A stretch of DNA of 44,652 nt from Akkermansiaceae bacterium (GTDB lineage Bacteria > Verrucomicrobiota > Verrucomicrobiia > Verrucomicrobiales > Akkermansiaceae), in contig JANYFB010000033.1 of the NCBI GenBank assembly GCA_025362955.1, forward strand, positions 1-44,652. Direction: 5' to 3'. The notes beneath the pieces were generated by a model, which saw only the letters and a list, made by a program, of their open reading frames with translations, had not been told where the DNA came from and searched no databases. Below are positions 27,311-38,300 of the stretch, in pieces. How positions within the stretch are numbered: position 1 is the stretch's first letter; each line of letters begins with the position of its first letter. Position numbers and translations under genes: made by a program.

Positions 27311-28510
27311 CTATAGCTTCGCTATTCCCATTTTCCGTTTGCCAATCGCTTTTTCGAGTTGAGCTGCCACCAATGTTTGCGCCCGCAAAAACGACTGCGC
27401 AGTTGGTTCGTGTAGGCGCCGTTCTGTCCCGTCAGATCCTTCCTCTGGGCGGTCCCATAGCCCGGATTGATGCCAGATCTCCAAATGATCCCAATCAGGG
27501 CGGTCAATGATAGGATACCAACACACGCCTAACAACGGGATGCCGGCTTGAAGTGTCGCCGCACATTCTTGAGCCATTGTATCCATCCACAACGGCCTGT
27601 CTTCCTTCGGGTGGCTGGTTTCGCTCAATACCAACGGTTTCTGGTAGCGCAGATACGCCTCTTTCAACAGATGTCGCAACGGCCTCCAGCGCATGTCCTG
27701 ATTTTTCCAGATCAGATGTTCATTGGTGGCCTTCACCCATTGGTTGTTATAATAAAAATTGTATCCTAGGAGATCAAGATATTCAGGGCGTCCGCGGAGT
27801 TCCGGGCATAAGCGCCCCGCCAGAATATCAGTCACTTGATATTGGTCTTCGTGGCATTGCCGGGCGATCGCTCGCTCTGTCCGTCCTGCTCCCAGACCGT
27901 GGGTGATGTGGACTAGCGGTTCGGTCGTGAGGATGCGTACACAAGGATCAACTTCTTTCAACGCCTCAACACCCTCGATGTAGGCTTTCATCAGCATATA
28001 CTTTACTTCCCAACCCTGGCCAACGCAGTAAGGGGAAGTTCCCCGAACATCGCCTCCAAGCCATGATATGAAACTCACTTCATTTATGGGAGTAATGATG
28101 AGGGGAGAGGTTGCATCATGGGATCGGAAAAATTTTGCGAAAGCGGCGCAAACCGCCGCAAAGCGGCGTGCAAACATTGGATGTAGAGGCGTCAGATCGT
28201 CGGGGTAACCAAAATGGCAGATGTCCCACACCTGCTGAATACCATGGGAACGGGCAACTTCCATCATCCGCTCCACAGACGTCCAATCATAAACGTAGGG
28301 CTGCTGTTCGACCTGGCTCCATCTAATTCCCTCGCGGACAGTGCGTATATTAAGCAGACCCAAGTTCTGATAATCCAGATCGAGTAAATCTAAATGGCGG
28401 GTGACATTGAGAAAATCCACTCGGTTTCCGAACGCGTTCAACTGATCGGTGCATTCGAACCCAGCCATCCAAAAGGAATGGAACGGAGATGCGGTGGTGG
28501 TGGCTGGCAT
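27311..28510 (-). CDS. GH1-like (clan GH-A) beta-glycosidase
   Basis: 399 aa. TIM-barrel glycosidase with acid/base Glu in ITPINEVSF and nucleophile Glu in VLSETSHP. The N-terminal FWMAGFECTDQ, RLNIRTVREGIRWSQVE-like segment, DWTSVERMM and WDICHFGYPDD are typical of a GH1-like branch often annotated as beta-glucosidase/6-phospho-beta-glucosidase/beta-galactosidase. Shorter than classical GH1 (about 450 aa). No signal peptide. Convergent with the GH2 gene (20 bases between stops), so it shares the locus but not the transcript. It probably acts on the same glycan. Confidence 0.85.
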   Translation of the reverse strand: MPATTTASPFHSFWMAGFECTDQLNAFGNRVDFLNVTRHLDLLDLDYQNLGLLNIRTVREGIRWSQVEQQPYVYDWTSVERMMEVARSHGIQQVWDICHFGYPDDLTPLHPMFARRFAAVCAAFAKFFRSHDATSPLIITPINEVSFISWLGGDVRGTSPYCVGQGWEVKYMLMKAYIEGVEALKEVDPCVRILTTEPLVHITHGLGAGRTERAIARQCHEDQYQVTDILAGRLCPELRGRPEYLDLLGYNFYYNNQWVKATNEHLIWKNQDMRWRPLRHLLKEAYLRYQKPLVLSETSHPKEDRPLWMDTMAQECAATLQAGIPLLGVCWYPIIDRPDWDHLEIWHQSGLWDRPEEGSDGTERRLHEPTAQSFLRAQTLVAAQLEKAIGKRKMGIAKL

Positions 28511-28882
28511 CCTTTAGTTTAAATCAAGCGTGATTCAGGCTTTGTTGTTAGGTAGTGCGCGTTTGTTCAAGCAGCCTATTTCCGAAACACGGATCGTCTT
28601 CCGATGCAGCCGACATACCTCAAGGATTTGATAGGGTGACACATGATAAGATCGAACTTGGTGGGCACGGACCGAAAGGCCCAAGCTTGCTTGGATTCGA
28701 TAATTGACCAGCCGCTGTCGTCCCAGCAATGGGGTAAAACCCTCTAAGCGCTAGGCCAAACGGAATCCCCATACCGGGTTTGGAGAGTAAAACAGTATCC
28801 TTCTTGCCGCTGAAATATCACGAGTGACAAGCGGTGGTCCCCGCGCTTACGTTTCCCCAACCGCTTGAAAGTCATCAACCCG
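28511..28882. other. gene-free divergent promoter region
   Basis: About 370 bases between the divergent GH1-like and GH128-type genes. Only short frames without protein character were seen. No confident promoter boxes. Confidence 0.4.
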
Positions 28883-30496
28883 ATGAAAAACAAGATCTTG
28901 AAACCGTCCGTGAAGCACTCTCCTGAAACCCCCTGGTTTTTTCCCTCTCTTGCAGTGGCGATTTTGTTAGTTTCGGACTCCCCATTAGCTCTCGCGAGAC
29001 CATGGACGTTTACCGGCATCCCCCAACCCTTGGAAGCCGAATTCGTGGGGATGAAGGACGGGGGAGTGGTCCTGCAGGGGCCTAACGGGAAGAGTTTCGA
29101 GCTGCCCTTCGCCAATTTTACGCCTGCCGATCAGCGATATCTAACCGCCCTCGCGGCGGGAGAAACCCCACCTGCCGAAGCTCCCGGTAAACCGATCACG
29201 ACCCGCACTGGTTACAAGGTGAAGAAGGTGGAAACCTTGGCCAACGAAGTGGTGCCAGTCGATGGCGGAACGGAACTCCACATCACCGGCACTGGAGATC
29301 CTATCGTCGGCAGCACTTTTGATTTCTCATCTCCCGACGGCTGGTTGTTCTTGGACAATATCGCCCCGTCGGCAGTAGCCTCCAAGTTTCTCAATCGGAT
29401 GAGGGTGAACGGATCTCGTGCGGTTTTGAACACGAACGTCCGGGTGGTCCAGTATGGCACGGGCAGCGCGGTGATTCCACATGCCCCGGACTTTTCCGCG
29501 ATGACGATTTACGGTGGCAAGTCGCTGTCCGGAGAAGCCAAGGCATTGAAATGTTTTGTGGATTACAATGACGCGAAGCTAGGGGCGATGAAAAGTTCTA
29601 TCAGCTCATTCGTTCTCAAGCGCGGCTACATGGCGACTCTCGCGCAGCAGGAAAACGGCACGGGGGTCAGCAGGAACTATGTCGCTCAGGATCACGACAT
29701 TGAAGTCACCGCGCTGCCGAAAGGGCTGGACGCTGGAGTGCGGTTCATCCGCATTTTCCCATGGCGCTAGGTGAGTAAAAAGGGCATCGGAGGCGCGATC
29801 TGGCAGAAATTGGATGTGGGCTGGTTTTATGACTGGAACATCGGCACCAAGTCTTCGCTGGATATTGAATACGTGCCCATCCGGCAGAAACGCTGGTGGC
29901 CGGCACTCAATCAGGATTGGAAGGAAATCGGCGCTACGGAACTTCTTGGCTACAATGAGCCGGATCACAAAGACCAAGCAAACCTTGCCGTCGGGGACGC
30001 GATTTATTCATGGCCGGATCTGTTAGGAACCGGGCTTCGGCTGGGTTCGCCGGCGCCATCCGATGGGGGACTTGGTTGGCTTTATGAATTTATCGACAAG
30101 GCAGACAAGGCCAACTTGCGGGTGGATTTCGTCGCGGTGCACTACTACCGCGCTATCGGCGATCCCAATGATGCGAAGGGTGCGGCGGACCAACTTTATC
30201 GCTATCTGAAGGATGTTCACGACCATGTAAAACGACCGATCTGGGTGACAGAATGGAACAATGGTGCAAACTGGACCACCGCTCCCGATCCTAACGAAAA
30301 GCAGCAAAAAGCGGCGATTACAGCGATGACCAAGATGCTGGATGAAACGCCATTTGTGGAGCGCTATGCTCTGTACAACTGGGTCGAGGAAGTGCGCGAG
30401 TTGACGCGGAAGGACGGTTCACTCACTCCGGCTGGCGAGGCTTATCGGGATAGGGCTTCGCCGTTGTCCTATGCTCAGGCGGCAGGGGAGAGGTAA
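28883..30496 (+). pseudogene. secreted GH128-type glycosidase with SHD1-like domain, split by in-frame TAG
   Basis: One gene in one frame interrupted by a single TAG at 29768-29770. The start ATG 28883 gives a basic N-terminus and a hydrophobic signal (FFPSLAVAILLVSDSPLALA). An SHD1-like domain follows (PWTFTGIPQPLEAEFVG, then VVLQGPNGKSFELPFANFTP), then a beta-rich region, and after the stop a catalytic domain of the Glyco_hydro_cc/GH128 type with LLGYNEPDH and WVTEWNNG supplying the two catalytic Glu, plus FVAVHYYR. The junction reads FPWR-stop-VSKKG; relatives have Trp at this position, so TGG to TAG is the likely change. A GTG directly after the stop (29771) could allow restart, but without a signal peptide. 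GH128 enzymes cut beta-1,3-glucans. Confidence 0.85.
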
Positions 30497-30529
30497 TTGC
30501 TGCCATTTTGAGTAAGAATACCGCATCCC

Positions 30530-32272
30530 TCACGCTCGCCGCGTGATGCTGATGACGGCGGCCAGCTTCCGGCAGTTCTCTTCCAGCCGTGAGTCCGCCC
30601 GCATTTCCTCAAGCGTCCACGGCAGGCGGTAGCGCCAGTTTTCCCCGCCCGAAGTGCCAGGGTGGTTGAAGCGCTCGTCCAAGCCGAAGAGCTCGGTGAT
30701 CATCAGGACCGCGTAGCGCGAGTTCGACGAGAACAGCGCCTTGATGAGCCGCAGCCGGATGCCCTCGGTGAAGGATGGCCAAGGAGCCTGATAGGGAATC
30801 GGGATGCCCGCAAATTCGGAGAGAATCCGCAAGGTGTCGTGCGCGCCGCCCGCTAGCCAGGCGCTTTGGTCGCCGGGGCTTTCTTGGTGGTGCTGGATCA
30901 TCCGCAAACAACCGCGCCAGATGCCGTTGACCGGATCGTGATCGTGGGTGGAATAGGTGGCGAAGGTGTTTTCCGGGAAGGAGTTGCCGGGCGTGGGGTG
31001 GCCGTCGTTACAATCCCAATGCGGGATGCGGAAGCCGGTGATCCCGAGATCCGCCAGGTGGGGTCGGACGTATTCCGGCACCCAGCCGAGGTCTTCTGCG
31101 ATGAGTTCCGCCCCTTTCGCTGCGTGGAAAAGGGCGCGGAGGCGGACATCGCCATCGTCGCGGTTAGAGGCTTTGTTTTCCACTGTGTCGTCAGGCCGCA
31201 GGAACCATTGGGGCAGGCGACCGTCATTGATCGCGGCCGCTTGCTCGTGGTTAAGTCCGATGAATTCATGGTTCCGCTCAGGTCTCCAAGGGAAGGCATA
31301 AATCCGATAGAAACCGAGGATATGATCGAGCCGGAAAATTTGAAAAATCCGCGTCAGCCGCTCAATCCGCTTTTCCCACCAGTGAAAGCCGTTCGCCTGC
31401 ATGTGGTCCCAGCGATAGAGCGGGATACCCCAGTTCTGGCCCCATTGTTGGAAAAACGGATCGTCCTGGCCCATGCCCTCAGGAGGGGAGCCGCCGCACC
31501 AGTCGAGGTGGAATTCCTCACGGGCGAAAAACACATCGGAGGAATGCCAACTGATACCGATCGGCACGTCGCCCATGAGTTTCACCCCGCGCACTTCCGC
31601 ATGGTTCCGCAGGGTCAGCCATTGGCGGAAGCACAACCATTGGACGAAGGCGAAAAAGCCGAGCTGGGAATCCACTCCCGCCGCATCCTGCCCCCGTAAT
31701 CTCCCTACAAACTCCCGCGCCATTTCCGGCGTCTGGCAACTCGCGGGCCATTGGTCCCACGTCAGCGTCGCACCGTGAAATTCCATCAGAAACCGGAACA
31801 ACGCGTAGTCCTCCAGCCACTCGCTTTCCTGCTTTCGAAACGCCTCAAATTCCTCTGACAGGGCAGGGGCCGCGTCATGGAACCGCGCCCACGCCAGCTC
31901 TAGCAAACTCCGTTTCGCCGCTCGTACTGCGGGATAATTCACCAGTGGCGACAGGATCGCAGCTTTCAATGGATCCCTCACGGTGGAAATGTCCGACTCG
32001 CGCAATCCGGGGATTTCCGCTACCTCGCAGGCCAGATAGATCGGGTCCAGCGCCGCGGAGGAAATGCCGCTGTAAGGACTCTCCTCCGTGCCGTTCTCAT
32101 TGATCGGTAGCAGTTGAATGAAGCCCACCTGATGCTCTGCCGCCCAGTCGATCCATTCCCGCAACGCGAGTGTGTCGCCTATCCCGAGATCTCCTTCACG
32201 ACGCGGGGAAAAAGCAGGAATCAGGATACCGGCGAGGCGTTTTGCATGGGCTTGCACGCCCGATGATGTCAC
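30530..32272 (-). CDS. malQ: 4-alpha-glucanotransferase (amylomaltase, GH77)
   Basis: 580 aa, slightly longer than the about 500 aa of short amylomaltases. It transfers alpha-1,4-glucan segments in maltodextrin and glycogen metabolism in the cytosol. N-terminal GILIPAFSPRREGDLGIGD and FIQLLPINENG are family marks; catalytic residues are D316 (FRLDHILGF), E393 (LIAEDLG) and D444 (YSTHDHDPV). The usual SPY(S) motif is seen at SPYSGISS. It is divergent from the DUF255 gene with about 90 bases between starts. Long plus-strand frames inside it are shadows. Confidence 0.96.
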   Translation of the reverse strand: MTSSGVQAHAKRLAGILIPAFSPRREGDLGIGDTLALREWIDWAAEHQVGFIQLLPINENGTEESPYSGISSAALDPIYLACEVAEIPGLRESDISTVRDPLKAAILSPLVNYPAVRAAKRSLLELAWARFHDAAPALSEEFEAFRKQESEWLEDYALFRFLMEFHGATLTWDQWPASCQTPEMAREFVGRLRGQDAAGVDSQLGFFAFVQWLCFRQWLTLRNHAEVRGVKLMGDVPIGISWHSSDVFFAREEFHLDWCGGSPPEGMGQDDPFFQQWGQNWGIPLYRWDHMQANGFHWWEKRIERLTRIFQIFRLDHILGFYRIYAFPWRPERNHEFIGLNHEQAAAINDGRLPQWFLRPDDTVENKASNRDDGDVRLRALFHAAKGAELIAEDLGWVPEYVRPHLADLGITGFRIPHWDCNDGHPTPGNSFPENTFATYSTHDHDPVNGIWRGCLRMIQHHQESPGDQSAWLAGGAHDTLRILSEFAGIPIPYQAPWPSFTEGIRLRLIKALFSSNSRYAVLMITELFGLDERFNHPGTSGGENWRYRLPWTLEEMRADSRLEENCRKLAAVISITRRA

Positions 32273-32363
32273 AGGACCAGACGGCGTAAACCTTCAATCC
32301 ACCTATTCCAAATCTCTGCACGATATGAGTGTGGGATCGGCAGCAATGTGCGAGGGTTCGTCC

Positions 32364-34118
32364 ATGACAATTTCCATTCTCCCGAAAGTCGCGGCCCTCG
32401 CCATGGGAATGTCTTGGTCCAGTGCTTTGGCCGCCGAGGAAACAGGCATCGCCTGGCGGAGTTTCGATGCCGCCACGCTGGCGAAAGCACGGGAGGAAAA
32501 GAAGCTGGTCTTCCTCGATGTGGAAGCGGTGTGGTGCCATTGGTGCCATGTGATGGATGCGAAAACCTACTCCGAACCCGCTGTGCAGGCGGCGTTGAAG
32601 GAGGGGTTCATCAGCGCAAAACTGGACTCGGATTCGCGGCCCGACTTGGCACGGCGCTACGAGGAATACGGCTGGCCCGCCTTGGTCATCTTCGATCCGG
32701 TAACCTTGCAGGATCGCGCAATCGGCAGTGGATTTCAAACAAAGGAGGAATTTCTCGCTCTGCTGGAAAAGGGCCGGACCAAGACTGATGGAGACATCCA
32801 AAAATCCGTCAAGCCATCCGCACAAGGAGCACTGGACGCCGGGCAAAAAACCAGTCTGTTAGCAAAACTCCGCGACCACTACGATCCATCCGCAACGGGG
32901 TGGGGGAATGGGAGTAAATTCGTGCCTTGGGGAAACATCGAGTATTGCATCCGGCTGGATCAAACGGGCGATGGTCCGGCGCGAAAAATGGCGGAGGACA
33001 CGCTCGCGGCCGCCACAGGATTGATCGATCCAGTGTGGGGCGGAGTTTACCAATACTCGACCGATGGCGACTGGGTGCATCCGCATTTCGAGAAAATCAT
33101 GGAATACCAAGCGGAAATTTCGCGGGCCTACGCGCTGGCCTATCAGGCGTGGAAACGGCCGGAGGATTTGAAGGCTGCGGAAGACATCGCCAGATTTCTC
33201 AATGATTTCCTGCGCTCGCCTGAGGGTGCCTACTACGTCAGCCAGGATGCCGACGTGGTGCCGGGAAAACACTCGGCGGACTATTTCAAGCTGGGCGATG
33301 CAGGCCGCCGGGCCCTGGGTATGCCACGGATCGACAGACATCTCTACTCGCGGGAAAACGGCATGGCAATTAGCGCACTGGTCGCTCTCTATCAGGCGTC
33401 TGGGAGAAGTAACTACCTCCACAATGCCGAAACCGCGGCGCACTGGATCATCACCAACAGGTCGCTCGTGGGCGGCGGATTTTCCCATGGTGCACAGGAT
33501 TACCAAGGCCCTTTCCTCGCGGACCAGATTTACATGGGGCGGGCCATGCTCGCTCTCTATCAGGTAACGGCGGACAAGCAATGGCTGGATCGCTCGGCAG
33601 CTTGTGCGGACTTCTGCATCAAGAATTTCCGACGTGACGATGCCACTGGAGCAGGATTTCTATCAGGTCGGATCTTTGATGACGCCCCGCCACCCGTGGC
33701 TGATCAGGAAGAAAACACCAGGGCAGTGCGATGGTTGAATCTGCTGGGAAAAACCACTCACGAGGACAGATTTTCCAAGGCTGCGGAACATGCGATGCGC
33801 TATCTGGCAACCCATGAGGTGATCGCCGAAATTTACTCATTCACCGGTGGCCTGTTGCTCGCGGATGATGAACTTGCGACGGAGCCGGTCCACATCGCAA
33901 TCGTCGGAAAGACCGATGATCCGGCAGCGCGGGCGCTCTTCAATGCCGCGCAAAAACAGCCCTCTTCCTATAAAATTATCGAGTGGGTGACGCCGGGAGC
34001 GCCGGACTCGATCTTCCTGGAAACCGACAAACCCGCAGCCTATTTATGCACGGGAAACCGCTGCTCCACCCCGAAATTCGAGGCCGAAGAGTTGGTCAAT
34101 TCGTTTTTGAAGGAGTAA
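32364..34118 (+). CDS. secreted DUF255 thioredoxin-domain protein (YyaL/SSP411-like)
   Basis: 584 aa from ATG 32364, chosen because it gives a Sec signal peptide (MTISILPKVAALAMGMSWSS, cut near ALAA). The frame is open upstream but overlaps the malQ start. Residues about 28-150 are a thioredoxin-like domain with VWCHWCHVMD (C58, C61). Residues about 190-500 are a six-hairpin toroid-like domain (GGVYQYSTDGDWVHPHFEKI, then MAISALVALYQASGR). The C-terminus has a further thioredoxin-like segment with a CTGNRC motif. Cytosolic relatives of this family are about 680 aa; a secreted version is less usual. Function of the family is not settled. Confidence 0.88.
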   Translation: MTISILPKVAALAMGMSWSSALAAEETGIAWRSFDAATLAKAREEKKLVFLDVEAVWCHWCHVMDAKTYSEPAVQAALKEGFISAKLDSDSRPDLARRYEEYGWPALVIFDPVTLQDRAIGSGFQTKEEFLALLEKGRTKTDGDIQKSVKPSAQGALDAGQKTSLLAKLRDHYDPSATGWGNGSKFVPWGNIEYCIRLDQTGDGPARKMAEDTLAAATGLIDPVWGGVYQYSTDGDWVHPHFEKIMEYQAEISRAYALAYQAWKRPEDLKAAEDIARFLNDFLRSPEGAYYVSQDADVVPGKHSADYFKLGDAGRRALGMPRIDRHLYSRENGMAISALVALYQASGRSNYLHNAETAAHWIITNRSLVGGGFSHGAQDYQGPFLADQIYMGRAMLALYQVTADKQWLDRSAACADFCIKNFRRDDATGAGFLSGRIFDDAPPPVADQEENTRAVRWLNLLGKTTHEDRFSKAAEHAMRYLATHEVIAEIYSFTGGLLLADDELATEPVHIAIVGKTDDPAARALFNAAQKQPSSYKIIEWVTPGAPDSIFLETDKPAAYLCTGNRCSTPKFEAEELVNSFLKE

Positions 34119-34156
34119 CCAACACTCCGGTTGTCCAGAAAGAATGATGCCATCCT

Positions 34157-34798
34157 CTAACGTGTCGCTCGGTAATTGGAATAGCGATTCGCTTCCGCCT
34201 GAACCACCTTTTGCGCTATTCCAAAGCGCGCGGCAATTGCTTGTACGCGTTGATGCAGGGAACCGTGGGTGTCCGAGGTTTGATTCGGTTCGGTGAGAAC
34301 CCAGCCTAAAAAGGCGTCGAGCCGATAGCCAGCTGCCATCGCATATCGAGCACCGGCGATGTCGGCTTTCAGTTCGTCCGACGGCTTGGCAGCACCGTGG
34401 GTGCCCAAACTTTCGACTGGGTGGGCAAATTCGTGACCAAAGATGAATGCCCAAGTGTTCGGAGGAATTTTTCGGGCGGCAAGCGGGTGAATATAAATCG
34501 TACAATTTTCCAAGCCGCCATGGATTCTGGCCAGCGGGCCGGGATTGCTCCCGAGCTCAAGATGCCAATGAATGTTGTGGCCCGTCGCCTTCGCAACTTC
34601 CCCCGCGACTGCTTGGAGTTCAGCGAAATCCGCTGGCGGTCGATAGCGTGGATCCGGGCGTGAACTCTTCGTCCGGCGAGTCGGGGATGACGTTCTGGAC
34701 GCTGGCTGAGCAAAAATAGGGATGACGGTACACGCCGAGCAAACGAAGAATGCGAACAGCTTCCGTGAAACATAGCTCGGTAAGGGGATCGTCATCAA
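34157..34798 (-). CDS. M48-like secreted zinc metalloprotease
   Basis: 213 aa. A hydrophobic signal segment (LFAFFVCSACTVIPIFAQ) then a Ser/Arg/Pro-rich linker. Zinc site: HEFAH in FIFGHEFAHPVE (H122, E123, H126) and third ligand E142 in DELKADIAGARYAM, as in M48 proteases (HExxH plus ExxxD). The THGSLHQRVQAI segment towards the end is also typical. No transmembrane segments other than the signal, so it is a small soluble periplasmic form. The downstream lipoprotein gene lies on the same strand (7-base gap to its stop side), so the lipoprotein gene is upstream and the two may form an operon. Confidence 0.85.
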   Translation of the reverse strand: MMTIPLPSYVSRKLFAFFVCSACTVIPIFAQPASRTSSPTRRTKSSRPDPRYRPPADFAELQAVAGEVAKATGHNIHWHLELGSNPGPLARIHGGLENCTIYIHPLAARKIPPNTWAFIFGHEFAHPVESLGTHGAAKPSDELKADIAGARYAMAAGYRLDAFLGWVLTEPNQTSDTHGSLHQRVQAIAARFGIAQKVVQAEANRYSNYRATR

Positions 34799-34804
34799 GT
34801 GAGG

Positions 34805-35110
34805 TTACTTTTTCTCTTCGGCATCGATTCGTGCCTTGGCTGCTGCTGCTTCGGCGTCGGCTTTCTTTTTATCTGCTTCGATCTGGGCTTCACTGGATTT
34901 CATCTGGGCTTTGATATTAGCTTTTTGGATCTCGGCATTTGCTTCGACGCGATTCACTGCGGCATCTGCGGCGGGTTTGAGAGCATCTTTTTGTTGTTCG
35001 AAAGCCTCTTTCGTGGCGTCTTTTTGATCTTCTACTGCCTGCTTGCGCTCATTGCAATTTGTCAAAAGCGCTGAGGAAAGAATAATCATGGAAAAAGAAA
35101 TGAGTTTCAT
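34805..35110 (-). CDS. small Ala/Lys-rich lipoprotein
   Basis: 101 aa from ATG 35110: signal KLISFSMIILSSALLTNC with lipobox LLTNC (Cys 19), then a single long charged helix rich in Ala, Lys, Glu and Gln (KQAVEDQKDATKEAFEQQKD, ending DAEEKK). It looks like a coiled-coil periplasmic lipoprotein, similar in layout to Lpp-like or tether proteins, but no family is recognised. The frame is open upstream to 35275 but that part has no signal character. It lies just upstream of the M48-like gene on the same strand. Confidence 0.78.
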   Translation of the reverse strand: MKLISFSMIILSSALLTNCNERKQAVEDQKDATKEAFEQQKDALKPAADAAVNRVEANAEIQKANIKAQMKSSEAQIEADKKKADAEAAAAKARIDAEEKK

Positions 35111-35339
35111 GGCCGTGTGGGTTGAGTTTGGGTTCAAATAGTAGCCAACGCGTGCTGACTTGAACCATGAGTTGCACGATTGATTCCAAATAATTTCGCT
35201 GTTGATGCTAAGTGAATTACGCGTATAAATGAGGAGAAGCCGCGCTGGAAAACATGCGATTTGCAACGGCCGCATTGCAATGGCGAGCCTCTTGATCGCC
35301 TGACAGGCAACAAATTTAGATCAAGACGCCTCAGCCCAA

Positions 35340-38300
35340 TTACTGTGCTCCAACTGGAGTTGAGGCGGCTTCGTGCTTTTCCTCAGCGGCTTCGAGTTCG
35401 GCGCGTTCTTTGGCGATGACGCGGACGAGTTTGCGGGTGGTTTCTTCCCAGTTGGCGAGAAGTTTTTCCGCTTGTTTGCTGCCGGTTTTCTCAAGATGGA
35501 GTTCGATGAGCTGGCGGATCTCGGCGATGTCTTGTGGCCGCCTAACGGGAAGAGCGACGACCATCTCCGAGTTTACCCGCGAGTAGAATTTTCCGTCCAC
35601 ATCGTAAACGTAGGCAGTGCCGCCCGACATACCCGCACCGAAGTTTTTGCCGGTCTTGCCGAGAATGGCGACGCTGCCGTTGGTCATATATTCGCAACCG
35701 TGGTCGCCCACACCTTCGACGACGGTGGTGGCCCCGGAATTTCTAACGGCAAAGCGTTCGCCGGCGCGCCCGGTGGCGAAGAGCGAGCCGCCGGTGGCTC
35801 CGTACAGGCAGGTATTGCCGCAGATCGTGTTTGTGGCGGCTTCGAATTTCGCCTCGGGAGAAACACGGATCACGATTTCCCCAGCAGCCATGCCCTTGCC
35901 GACGTAGTCGTTTGCTTCTCCGATGAGTTCCAGCTTGACGCCCGCAACAAGGAAGGTGCCGAACGACTGCCCGGCGCTGCCCCGGCACGTGATGTGCACT
36001 GAACCGGGAGCGAGCTTGCGGTCACCGTGGATTTCCGCGATGCGGCCTGAGAGGCGGGTGCCGATGTTGCGGTTGGTGTTGATGACATCGTAGTCGAGCA
36101 CGACCGGTGGGCGGTCGGGGAGGAGTTTGATGGCGTCGAGGATTTCTGGAGGGACGGAGTTTGCGCCATACTCTGGGGATGGGGGGGCTGGGCGGTTGGA
36201 AACTGCCGCCACGAGATCGCCGAGGATTTGGAGATCGAGTTCGGGTTTGGTGAGGCCGTCGTTGCGTTCCTTCGCGCAGATCCGGGAAATGGAAGCGGCG
36301 GGTGTTCCAGAATGGCTGGCGAGGGTCGGGATGACGTCTTTCAGCAGTGCCGAGAGGTCGAGTGTGTTAGCCTTCGGGTGTTCCGGGATGTGACGCTGCT
36401 TGAGGAATTCGGGGCGGCCGATGAGTTCGTTTAACGTGCGGACGCCGATTTTCGCCATGTAGCGGCGGGCTTCGTCGGCAACGGCAGTGAAATAATTGAT
36501 GACCATTTCCGGCGTGCCTTTGAATTTAGCGCGATATTTTGGATCGGTGGTAGCAATGCCAACCGGGCAGGTATTCAAGTGGCACTTGCGGACATAGACG
36601 CAACCCATGGCGATCATGGCGGTGGTGCCGAAATTGAACTGCTCGGCTCCGAGAATGGCGGCGATCACAACGTCGCGGCCATTGCGGATCCCGCCGTCGG
36701 TGCGGAGAATGACACGGTCGCGGAGATTGTTGATCAGTAATGTTTGCTGGGCTTCCGCGAGGCCCAGTTCCCAAGGCGATCCCGCGTGTTTGGTGGAGGA
36801 AAGTGGAGATGCTCCGGTGCCTCCGTCATGACCGGAAATAAGGATGTTATCCGCTGATGCTTTGGCACATCCAGAGGCCACGGTGCCGACGCCAGACTCG
36901 GAAACGAGCTTCACGGTGATTCGAGCCCGCGGGTTCACTTCCTTAAGGTCGTGAATCAGCTGGGCGAGGTCTTCGATCGAATAAATATCGTGATGTGGGG
37001 GAGGGGAAATAAGCTGCACGCCGGGCTGCGTATTTCTCAAACGAGCGATTAAAGCATTCACTTTATGGCCGGGAAGCTGGCCGCCCTCGCCGGGCTTGGC
37101 CCCCTGTGCCATTTTGATTTCCAACTCGTCGGCATTGACGAGATAATAGGCAGAAACTCCAAAACGCCCAGAGGCGACTTGCTTGATGTAGGAACGAGCA
37201 AAATCGCCGTTTGGGTACGGTTTGTAGCGGGCGGGATCTTCGCCCCCTTCTCCAGAATCCGACTTGCCGCCGATGCGATTCATGGCAATGGCCAAAGTCT
37301 CGTGAGCCTCTGGAGAAAGCGCCCCAAGTGACATGGCAGCAGTGGTGAAACGCTTGCGGATCGACTGCATCGTTTCGACTTCTTCGAGAGAGATCGGGCC
37401 GCTCGCAGCAGGGACAAATTCAATTAAGTCCTTTATAGCTACTGGATTGGTTTCCAATGCAACACGCACATATTCCTCATAATCTTCGGCTTTGCCGGAT
37501 TTAACATAAGTATGGAAATTTTTGATGACTTCCGTGGTGTAAACGTGGCGCTCACCCGCCTTCCGATAGCGGTTGTAACCCGGGTCGCCGAGATCAAGGA
37601 TACCGCCGTCTGGAACAGCTGTTTCAAATGCCGCTCTATGTCTGATTATGGACTCTTGAGCGATTTCCACGAAGCCAACACCGCCAATTTTCGAGGGAAC
37701 TCCGCTGAAGGAGAAATCGACCACTTCGCGACCGACGCCAATGGCCTCGAAGGTCTGGGCTCCTTGGTAGGAATTGAGCACCGATATGCCCATTTTCGAC
37801 ATGATCTTGAGAATGCCTTTTTCGAGTGCCTTGCGGTAATTCGTCATCGCCTTCTGCGCGGTGATGTCAAGCTTGCCCTTGCCAGCATCGGCGGCGACGA
37901 GTTGGCGGACGGACGCGTAGCCGAGGTAGGGGCAAATGGCGGTCGCGCCGAAGCCGAAGCAGCACGCAATCTGGTGGACATCGCGAACTTCGCCGGATTC
38001 CACAACGATGGAGGCGCGCATCCGCTTGCGAATGCGAGTGAGGTGGTGGTGGATGGTGCCGATGGCGAGCAGCATCGGGATCGGTATGCGCTCGGCGGAG
38101 GTGGCGCGGTCGGAAAGAATCAGGATGTTCCGGTCGGCGAGAATGTTGTTTTCAACTGCGCGGCAAAGTTCGTCGAGTCGATCCCTCATCCCGGCAGCCC
38201 CGCTGGCGGCGGGCCAGGTGCAGTCCAAGGCGAACGAGGGAAATCCTTGCTCATCAAGGTGTTTGATTTTCTCCAACTGGTGCTCGAAGAGGATGGCGCT

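Noticed and set aside
30866-31699. 277-codon plus-strand open frame inside malQ
   Set aside because: Antisense shadow of a well supported GH77 gene; no protein family character.
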